Shown here: piece by piece, positions 35,707 through 45,050 of the stretch
Layout: each line of letters opens with the position of its first letter
How positions within the stretch are numbered: the stretch's first letter is position 1
Source: Bacteroidales bacterium
GTDB taxonomy: Bacteria > Bacteroidota > Bacteroidia > Bacteroidales > VadinHA17
DNA: 64,000 nucleotides
Direction: 5' to 3'
Assembly: GCA_003142255.1 (NCBI GenBank)
Contig: PLLO01000006.1
Span: 1-64,000 of the forward strand
The notes under the pieces: model-generated
Database searches by the model: none
The model's input: the letters and a program-made list of their open reading frames with translations, nothing else
Told to the model about the DNA's origin: nothing
Position numbers and translations under genes: made by a program

Positions 35707-37188
35707 ATGTTTATGATCAGGAAAATCAAATATATCCTTGCCCTGCTTTTGGTGCTGTTTACCTTGAATTCGTCAGCCCAGAACAGCCAGGTTCTTTATT
35801 TTATGAACCTGCCGCAAAGGCATCTTCTGAACCCGGCACTGACTCCTACAAACTCAGTGTACATAGGGTTGCCGGTATTATCGGGGATAAACCTGAATGT
35901 CAATAATAACTTCTTCAATTTTTCCGATGTGTTTATCAAGGGGGTAGTTGCTGATTCGCTGGTAACCTTTCTTCACCCTGATTATGATCCAGCCAAGTTC
36001 CTTGCTAAGATCAAGGATATAAACTCTATCGAGCCTGAAGTCCAGGTTCAGCTCTTCAGCCTTGGTTTCAGGGCAGGGAAGGACCTCTATATTTACTTTG
36101 ATATAAATGAAAGAGTTGATGCAAACGTGGCATTGCCGGGAGATATCTTCAGGCTTGCCCTGGCAGGAAATGAACAGTTTCTGGGAAGCACAATCGATCT
36201 ATCATCGCTGAGGGGCGATCTTATGAGCTACACAGAGATCGGACTAGGATTCTCGAAGAATTTCACCAGCAAACTGCGGCTGGGCATAAGGCCGAAGATG
36301 CTCCTGGGCTTAGCTGATGCTTCGATAGAAAACAATTCACTGGGCATAACGGTTAACAACGATTATACGCACACCCTCAATGCCGACCTTATGGTTAATT
36401 TCAGCGCACCGGTCACTGTATATACCAGCGGCCAGAATAGCTTCGACAGCATTAAGTTTGACGACTCAAGGTTTAAAACAGGTAAAGACATTTTAGATTA
36501 CATTCTGAATACAAAGAATCTTGGTTTCGGCGTCGATATAGGAGGCGAATACAGCTTTTCCGATAAATTTAAGATATCGGCAGCAGTTACCGACATCGGG
36601 TATATCAAATGGAAAAGAGACATTTCGAACCTTAAGGCTAAAAGCACGTTTACTTTCAGCGGTGTCAACCTGCTCGATGTTTATAACGGCACCATGACGT
36701 TTGATTCCCTTGGCAAGGAAATGCTGGATTCACTGAAAAAGTCTTTCTACCTCACCAATGTGTCAACTCCATTTACAACCACTCTCCCCATTGGAGTTAC
36801 CCTGGGCGGATCGTATAATCTGACAAAAAGCTTCTCAATAGGATTATTGTCCTATACAAAATTCATCGGGAAACAGTACAAGGAAGCGCTCACCCTTTCA
36901 GCCAATGTCAATTTCGGGAATGCTTTTTCAACGACTCTGGCATATACTGCTATGAACAACCGCTACGATAATTTAGGCTTCGGAATGTCATTCAGGACCG
37001 GCTGGCTCCAGTTTTATTTACTTGCAGACAGGATACCGGTAACCTGGAACAAAATAAAAATTGACAGCAGTACTACAATACCTCTTCCTGACAGCTGGAA
37101 TACCGTGCAGGTCAGGCTTGGGATGAACCTTTGCTTCGGCAACAAGCTCAAAAAGAAGAACGACAAGCCGATGGTTATTGTTCAATAA
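35707..37188 (+). CDS. DUF5723-family outer-membrane β-barrel protein
   Basis: This 493-residue protein has a signal peptide (about 1-24, ending SSAQ). It then has the LYFMNLPQRHLLNPALTP start typical of DUF5723 proteins in Bacteroidota, which resemble PorP/PorV-type barrels with an 'NPA' motif. The remainder alternates strands ending in aromatic residues, as in outer-membrane barrels, and ends with a charged KKKNDKP tail. Its substrate is unknown. It follows the lipoprotein gene closely; the two probably act together in the outer membrane (inference). Confidence 0.75.
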   Translation: MFMIRKIKYILALLLVLFTLNSSAQNSQVLYFMNLPQRHLLNPALTPTNSVYIGLPVLSGINLNVNNNFFNFSDVFIKGVVADSLVTFLHPDYDPAKFLAKIKDINSIEPEVQVQLFSLGFRAGKDLYIYFDINERVDANVALPGDIFRLALAGNEQFLGSTIDLSSLRGDLMSYTEIGLGFSKNFTSKLRLGIRPKMLLGLADASIENNSLGITVNNDYTHTLNADLMVNFSAPVTVYTSGQNSFDSIKFDDSRFKTGKDILDYILNTKNLGFGVDIGGEYSFSDKFKISAAVTDIGYIKWKRDISNLKAKSTFTFSGVNLLDVYNGTMTFDSLGKEMLDSLKKSFYLTNVSTPFTTTLPIGVTLGGSYNLTKSFSIGLLSYTKFIGKQYKEALTLSANVNFGNAFSTTLAYTAMNNRYDNLGFGMSFRTGWLQFYLLADRIPVTWNKIKIDSSTTIPLPDSWNTVQVRLGMNLCFGNKLKKKNDKPMVIVQ

Positions 37189-37202
37189 AATATGGCTGAC
37201 GG

Positions 37203-37382
37203 ATGATCCTTCTTCTTCGCGTATTTCTAATAGGGCTCATATTTTACCTGATCTTCAGGTCTTTTTTGCAGTTTGCCGGAAACGGCGATAAAACTGCCGG
37301 CAGCCGTAAAAAGGCTGAAAAAGGCAAGCATATATCAAAGGATACGGGTGAGTATATTGATTACGAGGAGACGGATAAGTAA
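37203..37382 (+). CDS. Small DUF4834-like membrane protein
   Basis: The frame from ATG at 37203 to TAA at 37380-37382 encodes 59 residues. An N-terminal membrane helix (MILLLRVFLIGLIFYLIF) is followed by a short basic and Gly-rich linker, and a C-terminal acidic motif, GEYIDYEE. This layout is that of the DUF4834 family, small proteins found widely in Bacteroidota. The function is not known. It lies 14 bases after the barrel gene, as the last gene of that unit. Confidence 0.7.
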   Translation: MILLLRVFLIGLIFYLIFRSFLQFAGNGDKTAGSRKKAEKGKHISKDTGEYIDYEETDK

Positions 37383-37390
37383 ACGGGTGT

Positions 37391-38149
37391 TTATTTCCTT
37401 ACATGCATTTTCAGCTGTTTTGCCAGGGCATTAGCAAATATAAAATCATTTAATACTTCATTATCTGAATGAAGTATTTCATTTTTATTGCCCTCCCAGC
37501 ATATTTTTCCTTCATTGATAAATACAATATTTGTCCCGATCTCGATAACTGAATTCATATCGTGAGTGTTTACGATAGTTGTTATTAAATATTCTTCAGT
37601 GATCTCTTTGATAAGTGCATCGATCAGGATAGCATTGGGCGGATCGAGTCCTGAGTTAGGCTCGTCACAAAAAAGGTATTTCGGCTTTAAAGAAATAGCC
37701 CTGGCAATCGCCACCCTTTTCTTCATCCCTCCGGATAGTTCGGAAGGGAATAAATTATTGGCATTTGTTATATTAACCCTTTGAAGGCAGAAATTGACCC
37801 TTTCATTTTTTTCCTCGAGTGTCTGATCAGTAAACATATCAAGAGGGAACCGGACGTTTTGTTCAACTGTCAGAGAATCGAAAAGAGCGCTTCCCTGGAA
37901 AAGCATTCCCATTTCCTGCCTGATCTTCTTCTTCTCTTTAAAATCGAGTTTGTTGAAAAGAATATCTTCAAACCATATTTCACCTGAATCAATCTCATGA
38001 AGCCCCACTATAGATTTAAGAAGAACGGTTTTCCCGGATCCGCTGCGGCCTATGATGAGATTTGTTTTTCCTGTCTCGAAGATAATGGAGATATCATTCA
38101 GGACGACATGGCCGTTGAACGACTTTTCGAGATGCTTTACGGTTATCAT
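37391..38149 (-). CDS. mlaF: ABC transporter ATPase, MlaF-like
   Basis: The 252-residue ATPase has Walker A GRSGSGKT, signature LSGGMKKRVAIARA, and Walker B LFCDEPNSGLD, followed by the Mla-type 'HDMNSVIEIGTNIVFINEGK' region. MlaF drives phospholipid transport between membranes with MlaE and an MCE protein. It overlaps the mlaE-like gene by four bases. No MCE (MlaD-like) gene lies nearby, so the third component must be elsewhere. The assignment rests on its pairing with the permease and the GGMKKR signature. Confidence 0.88.
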   Translation of the reverse strand: MITVKHLEKSFNGHVVLNDISIIFETGKTNLIIGRSGSGKTVLLKSIVGLHEIDSGEIWFEDILFNKLDFKEKKKIRQEMGMLFQGSALFDSLTVEQNVRFPLDMFTDQTLEEKNERVNFCLQRVNITNANNLFPSELSGGMKKRVAIARAISLKPKYLFCDEPNSGLDPPNAILIDALIKEITEEYLITTIVNTHDMNSVIEIGTNIVFINEGKICWEGNKNEILHSDNEVLNDFIFANALAKQLKMHVRK

Positions 38150-38889
38150 GAAAGCAGGAGTTGAGTAAGTACAACGTTGAAGAGGAGGATCATCACACTG
38201 CTGAATACTACTGCTTTTGTGCTTGCACGGCCTACCTCAAGGGATCCTCCATCTACATAATATCCCTGGAAAGACGAAACGCTTGTGATGATAAAGGCAA
38301 AGACAAGCATTTTGGTTAAAGAATATACAATATAATATGGTATGAACGCATACTGGATACCGTAAATAAAATTCGCTGATGTTATGACTCCTGCAGAGGT
38401 TCCTGCGGCCCACCCGCCAAGAATACCGATGCAAATGCTTAAAAGTGTAAGTATAGGGAAGAAGAGCAGGGTAGCGATTATTTTCGGAAGAATAAGGTAT
38501 GAAGCAGAGTTGACACCCATCATCTCAAGGGCATCTATTTGCTCGGTGACTCGCATAGTGCCTATTTCCGATGCTATGCTCGATCCGACTTTCCCGGCCA
38601 GGATCAGTGCCGTGATTGTTGATGAGAATTCGAGGATAATGGAATCGCGGCAGCCTAAGCCAATAAGATAAGTAGGATATATTGGATTTTCAGTATTATA
38701 TGCCGTCTGCAGTGTAATGACAGCACCCATAAAGAAGGAGATTATTGCTGTGATCCCGACTGAATAGAAGCCCAGATACAAAAGTTCATGCATTGTTTGC
38801 TTATAATAGACATACGGTTTTTCAGGCCTGGAGAATACCTTCTTGAGGAGCAGGAAATAACGCCCGAATTGTGTAAGAAACTTTATCAT
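38146..38889 (-). CDS. mlaE: ABC transporter permease, MlaE-like
   Basis: The 247-residue permease has five to six membrane helices. The family's central motif is seen: SSIASEIGTMRVTEQIDALEMMGVNSASYLILPKI (about 106-141). MlaE forms the membrane channel of a lipid-transport system, with the ATPase encoded just downstream. A promoter lies at 38909-38916, divergent from that of manC. The direction of lipid transport in Bacteroidota is not established. Confidence 0.9.
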   Translation of the reverse strand: MIKFLTQFGRYFLLLKKVFSRPEKPYVYYKQTMHELLYLGFYSVGITAIISFFMGAVITLQTAYNTENPIYPTYLIGLGCRDSIILEFSSTITALILAGKVGSSIASEIGTMRVTEQIDALEMMGVNSASYLILPKIIATLLFFPILTLLSICIGILGGWAAGTSAGVITSANFIYGIQYAFIPYYIVYSLTKMLVFAFIITSVSSFQGYYVDGGSLEVGRASTKAVVFSSVMILLFNVVLTQLLLS

Positions 38890-38908
38890 GTCTATTGCTA
38901 ACAGAGGT

Positions 38909-38916
38909 CAAAATTA
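38909..38916 (-). promoter_or_regulatory. -7 box for mlaE-mlaF
   Basis: The minus strand reads TAATTTTG, matching TAnnTTTG, about 20 bases before the start codon. The -33 box is not clear. Confidence 0.4.
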
Positions 38917-38973
38917 CAAATATTTACCATATTTCACCCGGACAGGTTTTAAAACCCTTAGGATAATTAATCA

Positions 38974-38981
38974 TATATTTG
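38974..38981 (+). promoter_or_regulatory. -7 box of the manC promoter
   Basis: TATATTTG followed by C is a full match to the Bacteroidota -7 consensus. The ATG is 30 bases downstream. Confidence 0.5.
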
Positions 38982-39011
38982 CATCATGTGTTAAGCTTTA
39001 ATTAATCAATT

Positions 39012-40097
39012 ATGGATAACAGATATGTAATTATAATGGCCGGTGGAGTAGGAAGCAGATTCTGGCCCCTGAGCCGCAGGGAAAAGCCCAAGCAGTTTCT
39101 CGACATTCTTGGCACAGGCGAAACTCTACTTCAGCAAACATTCAGAAGGTTCAAATCTGTCGTTCCCGAAAAAAATATTTTTATTGTTACAAGTGCCGAG
39201 CATAAAGATATAGCCGTTTCACAGCTCGATATTGATCCTGACAATGTTCTGGCAGAGCCTTTCAGACGCAATACTGCTCCTTGTCTTGCATATGGCACTT
39301 TCAGGATATTGAAGGAGAATCCGGATGCAGTAATTGCCGTTACTCCGGCAGATCACCTTATATTAAAGGAAGAAAGGTTCAGCAAGCTTATTCAGGAGAG
39401 CATGGATTTTGTGAAAAACAACGATGCGCTGCTAACGCTTGGGATAAAGCCTGACAGGCCCGAAACAGGGTACGGATACATTCAGGCAGACCGTAAAAAG
39501 CCGGTAAAGGAAAATGAGAATCTGCTCAAGGTCAAAACCTTTACTGAAAAGCCTGATATAAACCTGGCTAAGAAATTCCTGCAGAGCGGAGATTTTTACT
39601 GGAATTCCGGAATCTTTATCTGGAATATCAAAACAATACTGGCAGCCTTTGAAAAATACCTTCCTGAAATGTTCTCGGCCTTCGATGAAGGCAAGAAATT
39701 GTTCGGCACAAAGCAGGAAAAAAACTTTATTAGGAGAACGTACACTGAATGCAGGAGCATATCAATAGACTATGGAATAATGGAGAAAGCCAATAATGTT
39801 TATGTTATGTGCACTGATATCGGATGGTCCGACCTTGGTACCTGGAGTTCGCTATATGAACACTCTGCTGTCGATAAAAAAGGTAACTGCATTGTCGGGG
39901 GTAATCTTTTTTCGTACGATAACAAAAGAACCATTTTCAACCTTTCATCAGGGAAGGTAGCAGTGATCCAGGGGCTCACTGATTATATAGTCGTTGATTC
40001 CGACGATATTCTTCTGGTAGTAAGCAAAGCAGAGGAGCAGAACATCAAGAATTATCTTGAAGACGTAAAGAAAGAAACCAAAGAGAAATACCTATAG
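39012..40097 (+). CDS. manC: Mannose-1-phosphate guanylyltransferase
   Basis: The 361-residue enzyme makes GDP-mannose from mannose-1-phosphate and GTP for glycan synthesis. MAGGVGSRFWPLSRREKPKQF near the start (about 10-30) is the nucleotidyltransferase signature. Later motifs are VTPADHLI, FTEKPD and WNSGIFIW. The length matches the single-domain form without the isomerase half. It is divergent from mlaE and ends at a two-way terminator. Confidence 0.93.
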   Translation: MDNRYVIIMAGGVGSRFWPLSRREKPKQFLDILGTGETLLQQTFRRFKSVVPEKNIFIVTSAEHKDIAVSQLDIDPDNVLAEPFRRNTAPCLAYGTFRILKENPDAVIAVTPADHLILKEERFSKLIQESMDFVKNNDALLTLGIKPDRPETGYGYIQADRKKPVKENENLLKVKTFTEKPDINLAKKFLQSGDFYWNSGIFIWNIKTILAAFEKYLPEMFSAFDEGKKLFGTKQEKNFIRRTYTECRSISIDYGIMEKANNVYVMCTDIGWSDLGTWSSLYEHSAVDKKGNCIVGGNLFSYDNKRTIFNLSSGKVAVIQGLTDYIVVDSDDILLVVSKAEEQNIKNYLEDVKKETKEKYL

Positions 40098-40105
40098 CCC
40101 CCAAA

Positions 40106-40119
40106 CCCCCTGAAGGGGG
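40106..40119. repeat. Poly-C/G palindrome after manC
   Basis: CCCCCTGAAGGGGG, with a related CCCCTTTAGGGG shortly after at about 40139-40150. The same kind of element occurs after the PBP gene and glmS. Confidence 0.6.
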
Positions 40120-40175
40120 CTTTAACTATTCTTTAAGTCCCCTTTAGGGGATTTAGGGGCAGACTGCATAACAAC

Positions 40176-40205
40176 AAAAAAGGCTGTGTTTTCCACAGCC
40201 TTTTT
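40176..40205. terminator. Two-way terminator between manC and gldN
   Basis: GGCTGTG at 40182-40188 pairs with CACAGCC at 40194-40200 around a five-base loop. An A-run lies before it and a T-run after it, so it can end transcription from both sides. Confidence 0.85.
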
Positions 40206-40222
40206 GCTTAGAACAATATCTT

Positions 40223-41050
40223 CTAATATTCCCAAAGGTCGTGTTCAAAATCAAACAGCTGCGTTTTAAGGCGCTCAGCTTCAAATAGCGAAGCTTTGCC
40301 TATAGTATATTCATTAATGTTCCTGTCGTTGTATACATTAGATTCTCCGTAAATGATGCTGCTGAATCTCCTTTGCATGAAAAGATCATCAAATGAGATC
40401 CTCTGGGCATCATTATTGGCAGTGAAAGTTTCATTCTTTGCAAGGACGTCCCTGATATCGTCAAATTTAACCCAGAATAAAGCTATGTGAACAGTCTGGT
40501 TGGTTTCAGTATCGTAACCCATGTAAAATGGACATACTGCAATAATCCTGACATCGAGCTTCGAATATTTTTTGTCAAAATACCACTCTTCGTAAAGCAT
40601 CAGCTGCTTTATCTCTTCAGGTTTTGCCGATTCAGGTATTACTGAATCGCGCGTATGACCGGCTGCATCAATCTGGATATGCTGGATCTTTGTGGTTGCC
40701 CCCATATGTGTCTGGATATCCTGATAAGTGGTCGGGACATTTACATTTTGGGATGAATAGGCTGTAACTCTGCCAGCCTGGATCTCTTCAAGAAGAATCG
40801 TTATAAAACTTTTCCTGCCATCACGGACATCTGTACGTGTAGGGTAATACAACGACTGATTCTCTTTTTCCCTCAGGTCGATCAGGCGATAGTACCTTTT
40901 TGACCATACAGCATCAGCTTCCCTCAGGTAAGGATACTCGATCTTCCTGGCTTCAGGTATGGATTTCTGGTAAATATCACCGAAAGACTGACCGATTGCC
41001 ATTCCTGAAATTGCCAAACCGACTATCCCTAAAACAATTCTTTTATTCAT
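40223..41050 (-). CDS. gldN: Type IX secretion/gliding protein GldN (PorN)
   Basis: The 275-residue periplasmic protein has a signal peptide (about 1-21). It continues with [45 protein letters not shown], a motif region typical of GldN/PorN. GldN forms a ring with the GldK lipoprotein under the outer membrane in the type IX secretion system (established for the family). It is the last gene of the porP-gldK-gldL-gldM-gldN unit, 24 bases after gldM, and faces the terminator at 40176. Confidence 0.93.
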   Translation of the reverse strand: MNKRIVLGIVGLAISGMAIGQSFGDIYQKSIPEARKIEYPYLREADAVWSKRYYRLIDLREKENQSLYYPTRTDVRDGRKSFITILLEEIQAGRVTAYSSQNVNVPTTYQDIQTHMGATTKIQHIQIDAAGHTRDSVIPESAKPEEIKQLMLYEEWYFDKKYSKLDVRIIAVCPFYMGYDTETNQTVHIALFWVKFDDIRDVLAKNETFTANNDAQRISFDDLFMQRRFSSIIYGESNVYNDRNINEYTIGKASLFEAERLKTQLFDFEHDLWEY

Positions 41051-41074
41051 AGCAGTAAATAATATATTACTTAT

Positions 41075-42694
41075 TTAATCCAGTTTCAAAACAATCGGGC
41101 TAAGTTCCATGGGTAATCCGTCAGGACCGACTGCTTTTATCTTCTCTATAATTAATGTCTGACCTCTTGTCATCCCTCCAATAGCTTCTTTTTGCTTTGA
41201 GGTCAGATTACCGCTGGTACTGAACTCCTCAACGTCACCCATTCGTCCGCTATAAAATATCGAGAACCCGGTAATCTTGTAAAGAAGGTTAAAGTCAAAA
41301 CCCTCAAGTTTTGCATATACACCGGTCTGTGCGAGTGCCACGCTCTTGGAAACGGTACCTCCGCTGACTGCGTTTGCAAATGTGCCTTCAGGTTTTGGAA
41401 TTTTTTTAACCCTGAAAGGATAAGGCTTATATGATGTAACTTTGCCGTTGGCATCTTTTGTCGAAACTACTATCTGAACGTCCTGGCTGGCAGAAGTGGG
41501 CTTAATGAAATAATTACCCCTGAAATCCTCGCCATTGATGTTTTTTATTCTTTCAGCAGTTTCGCTCCCGTTAACAACCTTGATGGATATCTGGTTTGGA
41601 TTGAATCCCGGGACCGAAACATCAAGCGGGTTAGGAATTCCTGCATACATAACGTTCATGGCTGTTGGAGAGCAAATCACATTCTGTGGGCCAACGGTAT
41701 ATGTAGCTGAGAAAGAGTATGGTTTAACACTGCCGTCAGGGGCGTGTAATGCGATAACACCTCCCCAGGTTTTCGAACCGATGGAAGTGGGGCGGACGGT
41801 ATATACGCCCTTGCCCTTGTCGTCAAGAGGAAGCACCTGGTCTCCGACTGTGATAGTCGGCTGCTGTGTTGAATCGGTGGCAGAAATAAATACGACGGCA
41901 TTATAATTGCTTCCCAGAGTCACATAGTTTGCATCGGGAATTACTATAGGATCGAGTTTATTGAATTTGAATGAAGAAGCGTCGATCTGGGTATAAAGGT
42001 GGTTAATGACCTCTGTTTCACCGTTTCTGACATCAACCTGGATCCTGGATAGAAGAGCCAGGGCTCCAACAACAGGCATTGTCTGGAACATAAGATTTGG
42101 CCAGGGTTCCTTTTGCTTATCTTCACTTAATCCATCTTCGGCAGTAAGGCTTTTGTTCAAAGCATCTTCGGCTGATAAATTCTTCCCGTTCTCATTAAGA
42201 GTCTGAATAAGAAAATTACGGTAATCATTTATCTGGGTTTTCAATGCAAAGCCTTTCCCGGTTTCATTCGAAGCAACAAGGATCTGAGATGGCACATTGG
42301 ATTCATCATATTTAGCAATCAAGTCAATGTTGTAATCTGTCCCGATAACAGCTTTTTCGGCAACAGCCTTATCAGCTCCATCAGCCGTTTTAATGATTTC
42401 AATCTTAAGATTCTGGATATAATCGAATATTTCATCAGCACGTTCCTTTACGGCAAAAGCGGATTCCTTGTACTTCCCTGCTTTTGTATGGTTCTCTGCA
42501 TCGGCCCTGGTAAATTCAGCATAAATGAGGTTATTCTTATTACTATAATTCTTAACAGTTGTTGTAAGCCCCTTATCAACTCTCATAAATGCTTTTACGG
42601 CTTCTTTTGACACGTTAAGGGCAAGCATTGCGGTGAGGACCAGGTACATCATACCGATCATCTTTTGCCGCGGGGATAGCTTTTCGTGAGCCAT
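41075..42694 (-). CDS. gldM: Type IX secretion/gliding protein GldM (PorM)
   Basis: The 539-residue protein begins MAHEKLSPRQKMIGMMYLVLTAMLALNVSKE, where one inner-membrane helix (about 13-30) anchors a long periplasmic stalk of β-domains. GldM couples the GldL proton-driven motor in the inner membrane to the GldK/GldN ring (established for the family). The length and domain order are as in well-studied members. It lies 38 bases after gldL. Confidence 0.95.
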   Translation of the reverse strand: MAHEKLSPRQKMIGMMYLVLTAMLALNVSKEAVKAFMRVDKGLTTTVKNYSNKNNLIYAEFTRADAENHTKAGKYKESAFAVKERADEIFDYIQNLKIEIIKTADGADKAVAEKAVIGTDYNIDLIAKYDESNVPSQILVASNETGKGFALKTQINDYRNFLIQTLNENGKNLSAEDALNKSLTAEDGLSEDKQKEPWPNLMFQTMPVVGALALLSRIQVDVRNGETEVINHLYTQIDASSFKFNKLDPIVIPDANYVTLGSNYNAVVFISATDSTQQPTITVGDQVLPLDDKGKGVYTVRPTSIGSKTWGGVIALHAPDGSVKPYSFSATYTVGPQNVICSPTAMNVMYAGIPNPLDVSVPGFNPNQISIKVVNGSETAERIKNINGEDFRGNYFIKPTSASQDVQIVVSTKDANGKVTSYKPYPFRVKKIPKPEGTFANAVSGGTVSKSVALAQTGVYAKLEGFDFNLLYKITGFSIFYSGRMGDVEEFSTSGNLTSKQKEAIGGMTRGQTLIIEKIKAVGPDGLPMELSPIVLKLD

Positions 42695-42732
42695 TTTGTA
42701 GGTAGTTTAATTAGGTAAAAACAAATGCTGTA

Positions 42733-43611
42733 TTACTTGACGTTCATAGCAGAAAGCATATTCCCGTATACATTATTCAAAGCCGACAGGTTATCGTTCA
42801 GTTTGGTTACCTGTTCGCGGTATTTTTTGGTGTCGCCTGCCGATTCAGTAAGATCTTTCATAAGACCCTGAAGACCTTTGAAGAGATTATCAGATTCTTT
42901 CACATGATCGTCTGCTCCCTTTTTCTGCAGTTCATAGACAGCATTGAGTGCTGAGAGGTTTTTATTGAGTACCTCCAGCTGCTGCTGGTATGATTTGCCT
43001 CCCATTTCGATTTGTGAAAGGGAATCAGCCATGTTTTTATAGGTAGATCCGGTTTCATTAATCACTTTGGTGGTATTTTGATATGAATCTGCCAGTTTGC
43101 CAAGAGAGTCAGTGGCGTTGTTAATTGACCCCATATATTTATTTGAAGCAGCTGATATGTCGCCCATAACGCTGATATTTGAAGTTGCGTCGCCAAGCTT
43201 TTTCATCCCCACTCCGAGTTTCTGGAATAGTTCGGGAGTGATTTCAGCTTTTTCGAGCATCTCGTCAAATTTCGAGAGAGCAACAGAACCGCCGCCGCCA
43301 CCTGAGAAGCCGCCGCCGACAGCACCGCGCTCTTTAGCTCCATGGGAGGGAAGTTCTTCTCCCTCTTCAGGAATGCCGGCAAGTTCAGGATAGACCAGAG
43401 ACCAGTCTATCTCTTCATGTAACGGCTCGAAGGCTGAAAAGAAGAAGATAACTGCTTCTGTTAACAGACCGAGGGTAAGCATTGGTCCTGCCAATGGCCA
43501 GTGCTGTATTTTAAACAATGCACCAACAATTACGACTGAAGCACCTAAACCATAAAGTTTTGCGATGAAATTCTTCCACCCGCTGCTTTGTACTAATTCT
43601 GCTAGGCTCAT
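42733..43611 (-). CDS. gldL: Type IX secretion/gliding motor protein GldL (PorL)
   Basis: The 292-residue inner-membrane protein has two helices (about 15-35 and 40-60) and a Glu between them in the second (TEAVIFFFSAFEPL). This region is thought to carry the proton path of the motor. A Gly-rich linker (GGGFSGGGGGS, about 98-108) joins them to a cytoplasmic coiled-coil tail with many Asn, Ser and Lys residues. GldL and GldM form the motor of the type IX system. The Gly run is longer than I recall for model members; this is a mild oddity. Confidence 0.93.
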   Translation of the reverse strand: MSLAELVQSSGWKNFIAKLYGLGASVVIVGALFKIQHWPLAGPMLTLGLLTEAVIFFFSAFEPLHEEIDWSLVYPELAGIPEEGEELPSHGAKERGAVGGGFSGGGGGSVALSKFDEMLEKAEITPELFQKLGVGMKKLGDATSNISVMGDISAASNKYMGSINNATDSLGKLADSYQNTTKVINETGSTYKNMADSLSQIEMGGKSYQQQLEVLNKNLSALNAVYELQKKGADDHVKESDNLFKGLQGLMKDLTESAGDTKKYREQVTKLNDNLSALNNVYGNMLSAMNVK

Positions 43612-43658
43612 ATTCCTGATAATTTTAGGGTTATTTCAATTTTATGTGTTTCTGGTTA

Positions 43659-45005
43659 TTATAATTCTGCTCCGATATAAGATCTGACGTTACGGAACCC
43701 AACGTATGATTTTGTGGAATCCTGGTATTCATAATCCCTTGCGCTTGTCTGAAGGAAATATGAAATATCTTTCCATGAGCCGCCGCGGATAACCTTGCGT
43801 TTCATTATGGGAGGATCCTGGGGCAGGGAGTTATACTCATAATTTGGCATAAGATCGTGCTGGAAGATATAAGCTGATGGCTGATATGCGCAGCAGGTCC
43901 ATTCTGCAACGTTCCCTGACATATCATAAAGTCCGAATTCGTTGGGTTCGTATGAACCTACTTTACCTGCGTAAACGTTTCCGTCGTCAATATAATTTCC
44001 GCGCAAAGGTTTGAAGTTGGCAAGAAAGCACCCCTTGTAGTTACGGGTGTATGGCCCTCCCCATGGATACATTGAGAGGTCGAGGCCACCCCTGGCGGCG
44101 TATTCCCATTCTGTTTCAAGAGGAAGCCTGTAGTCCTGCACGTCGGGAATGCCGTTCTGTCTGAGTGCTGTATTCATGAAATCAGTTCTCCAGTGGCTGA
44201 ATGCAGTTGCCTGTGTCCATGATACACCAACAACCGGATAATCATCAAATGAAGGATGCCAGAAATAGAGAGAAGCCTGCGGGTCGTTGAACGAATAGGT
44301 GAAATCCCTGATCCAGCATAGAGTGTCAGGATAGATGTTGAGCACATAGTGCAATATGAATGATGAACGGTCTTTTACGTCAGTACGGATACCGTCGAGA
44401 TTTGCGACTTTCCCTTCATACTTTCCGGTTCCATTCTTGTAATCCTGGACATATCTTGCTTTTGCAGCCTGCTGGTAATCGACTTTGAAATATGAATAAT
44501 TTAGTTTACGAACATCAATCTGTTTTCTGCCATTGAATCTTTCTTCAGGAGGGTAGAGCATTTCTTCCATAATACCCTTGGTAGTCTCTTCTTCGGGGTC
44601 AATCTTCTCTTCCCAGTTGATAACATGGGGTTCAATTGCATTGCCGTCAGCGTCAACAACGAAATATTGCCTGTCAGTTATAGAGGCTTCTCCGAGTTTT
44701 GTCCTGAGGATGGAATCGCGTACCCAGTAAACAAACTGACGGTACTTGTTATTTGTAATTTCAGTCTGGTCCATCCAGAATGCATCGACAGTAACAGATT
44801 TTGAAAGGCTGTTCATTGCGAAAAGAGCATCCTGGTCACTGGGTCCCATCATGAAATTACCGGCAGGTATGAAAGCCATCTCCATCGGTTCCGGTTCGAA
44901 GAATTTCTTTCTTCCCTGAACACCAGTCAGCTCGCCGTTTTTAGATGAGCCGCATCCGCTTAAAAGTAATGTAATTATCAGGGTAGATAGGATTACCTTT
45001 TTCAT
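43659..45005 (-). CDS. gldK: Type IX secretion/gliding lipoprotein GldK (PorK)
   Basis: The 448-residue lipoprotein has Cys18 in LLSGC. A formylglycine-generating-enzyme-like (FGE) fold follows: MAFIPAGNFMMG, WMDQTEITNNKYRQFV, VVGVSWTQATAFSHWR, RLPLETEWEYAARGG, YDMSGNVAEWTC and VIRGGSWKD. GldK has no known enzyme activity; it forms the outer-membrane-side ring of the type IX system with GldN. It starts 45 bases after the porP gene ends. Confidence 0.95.
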   Translation of the reverse strand: MKKVILSTLIITLLLSGCGSSKNGELTGVQGRKKFFEPEPMEMAFIPAGNFMMGPSDQDALFAMNSLSKSVTVDAFWMDQTEITNNKYRQFVYWVRDSILRTKLGEASITDRQYFVVDADGNAIEPHVINWEEKIDPEEETTKGIMEEMLYPPEERFNGRKQIDVRKLNYSYFKVDYQQAAKARYVQDYKNGTGKYEGKVANLDGIRTDVKDRSSFILHYVLNIYPDTLCWIRDFTYSFNDPQASLYFWHPSFDDYPVVGVSWTQATAFSHWRTDFMNTALRQNGIPDVQDYRLPLETEWEYAARGGLDLSMYPWGGPYTRNYKGCFLANFKPLRGNYIDDGNVYAGKVGSYEPNEFGLYDMSGNVAEWTCCAYQPSAYIFQHDLMPNYEYNSLPQDPPIMKRKVIRGGSWKDISYFLQTSARDYEYQDSTKSYVGFRNVRSYIGAEL

Positions 45006-45050
45006 ATTTTTAGAATTTGTAATGCAAGTAAGTTATTTTTTTTTTAATAA

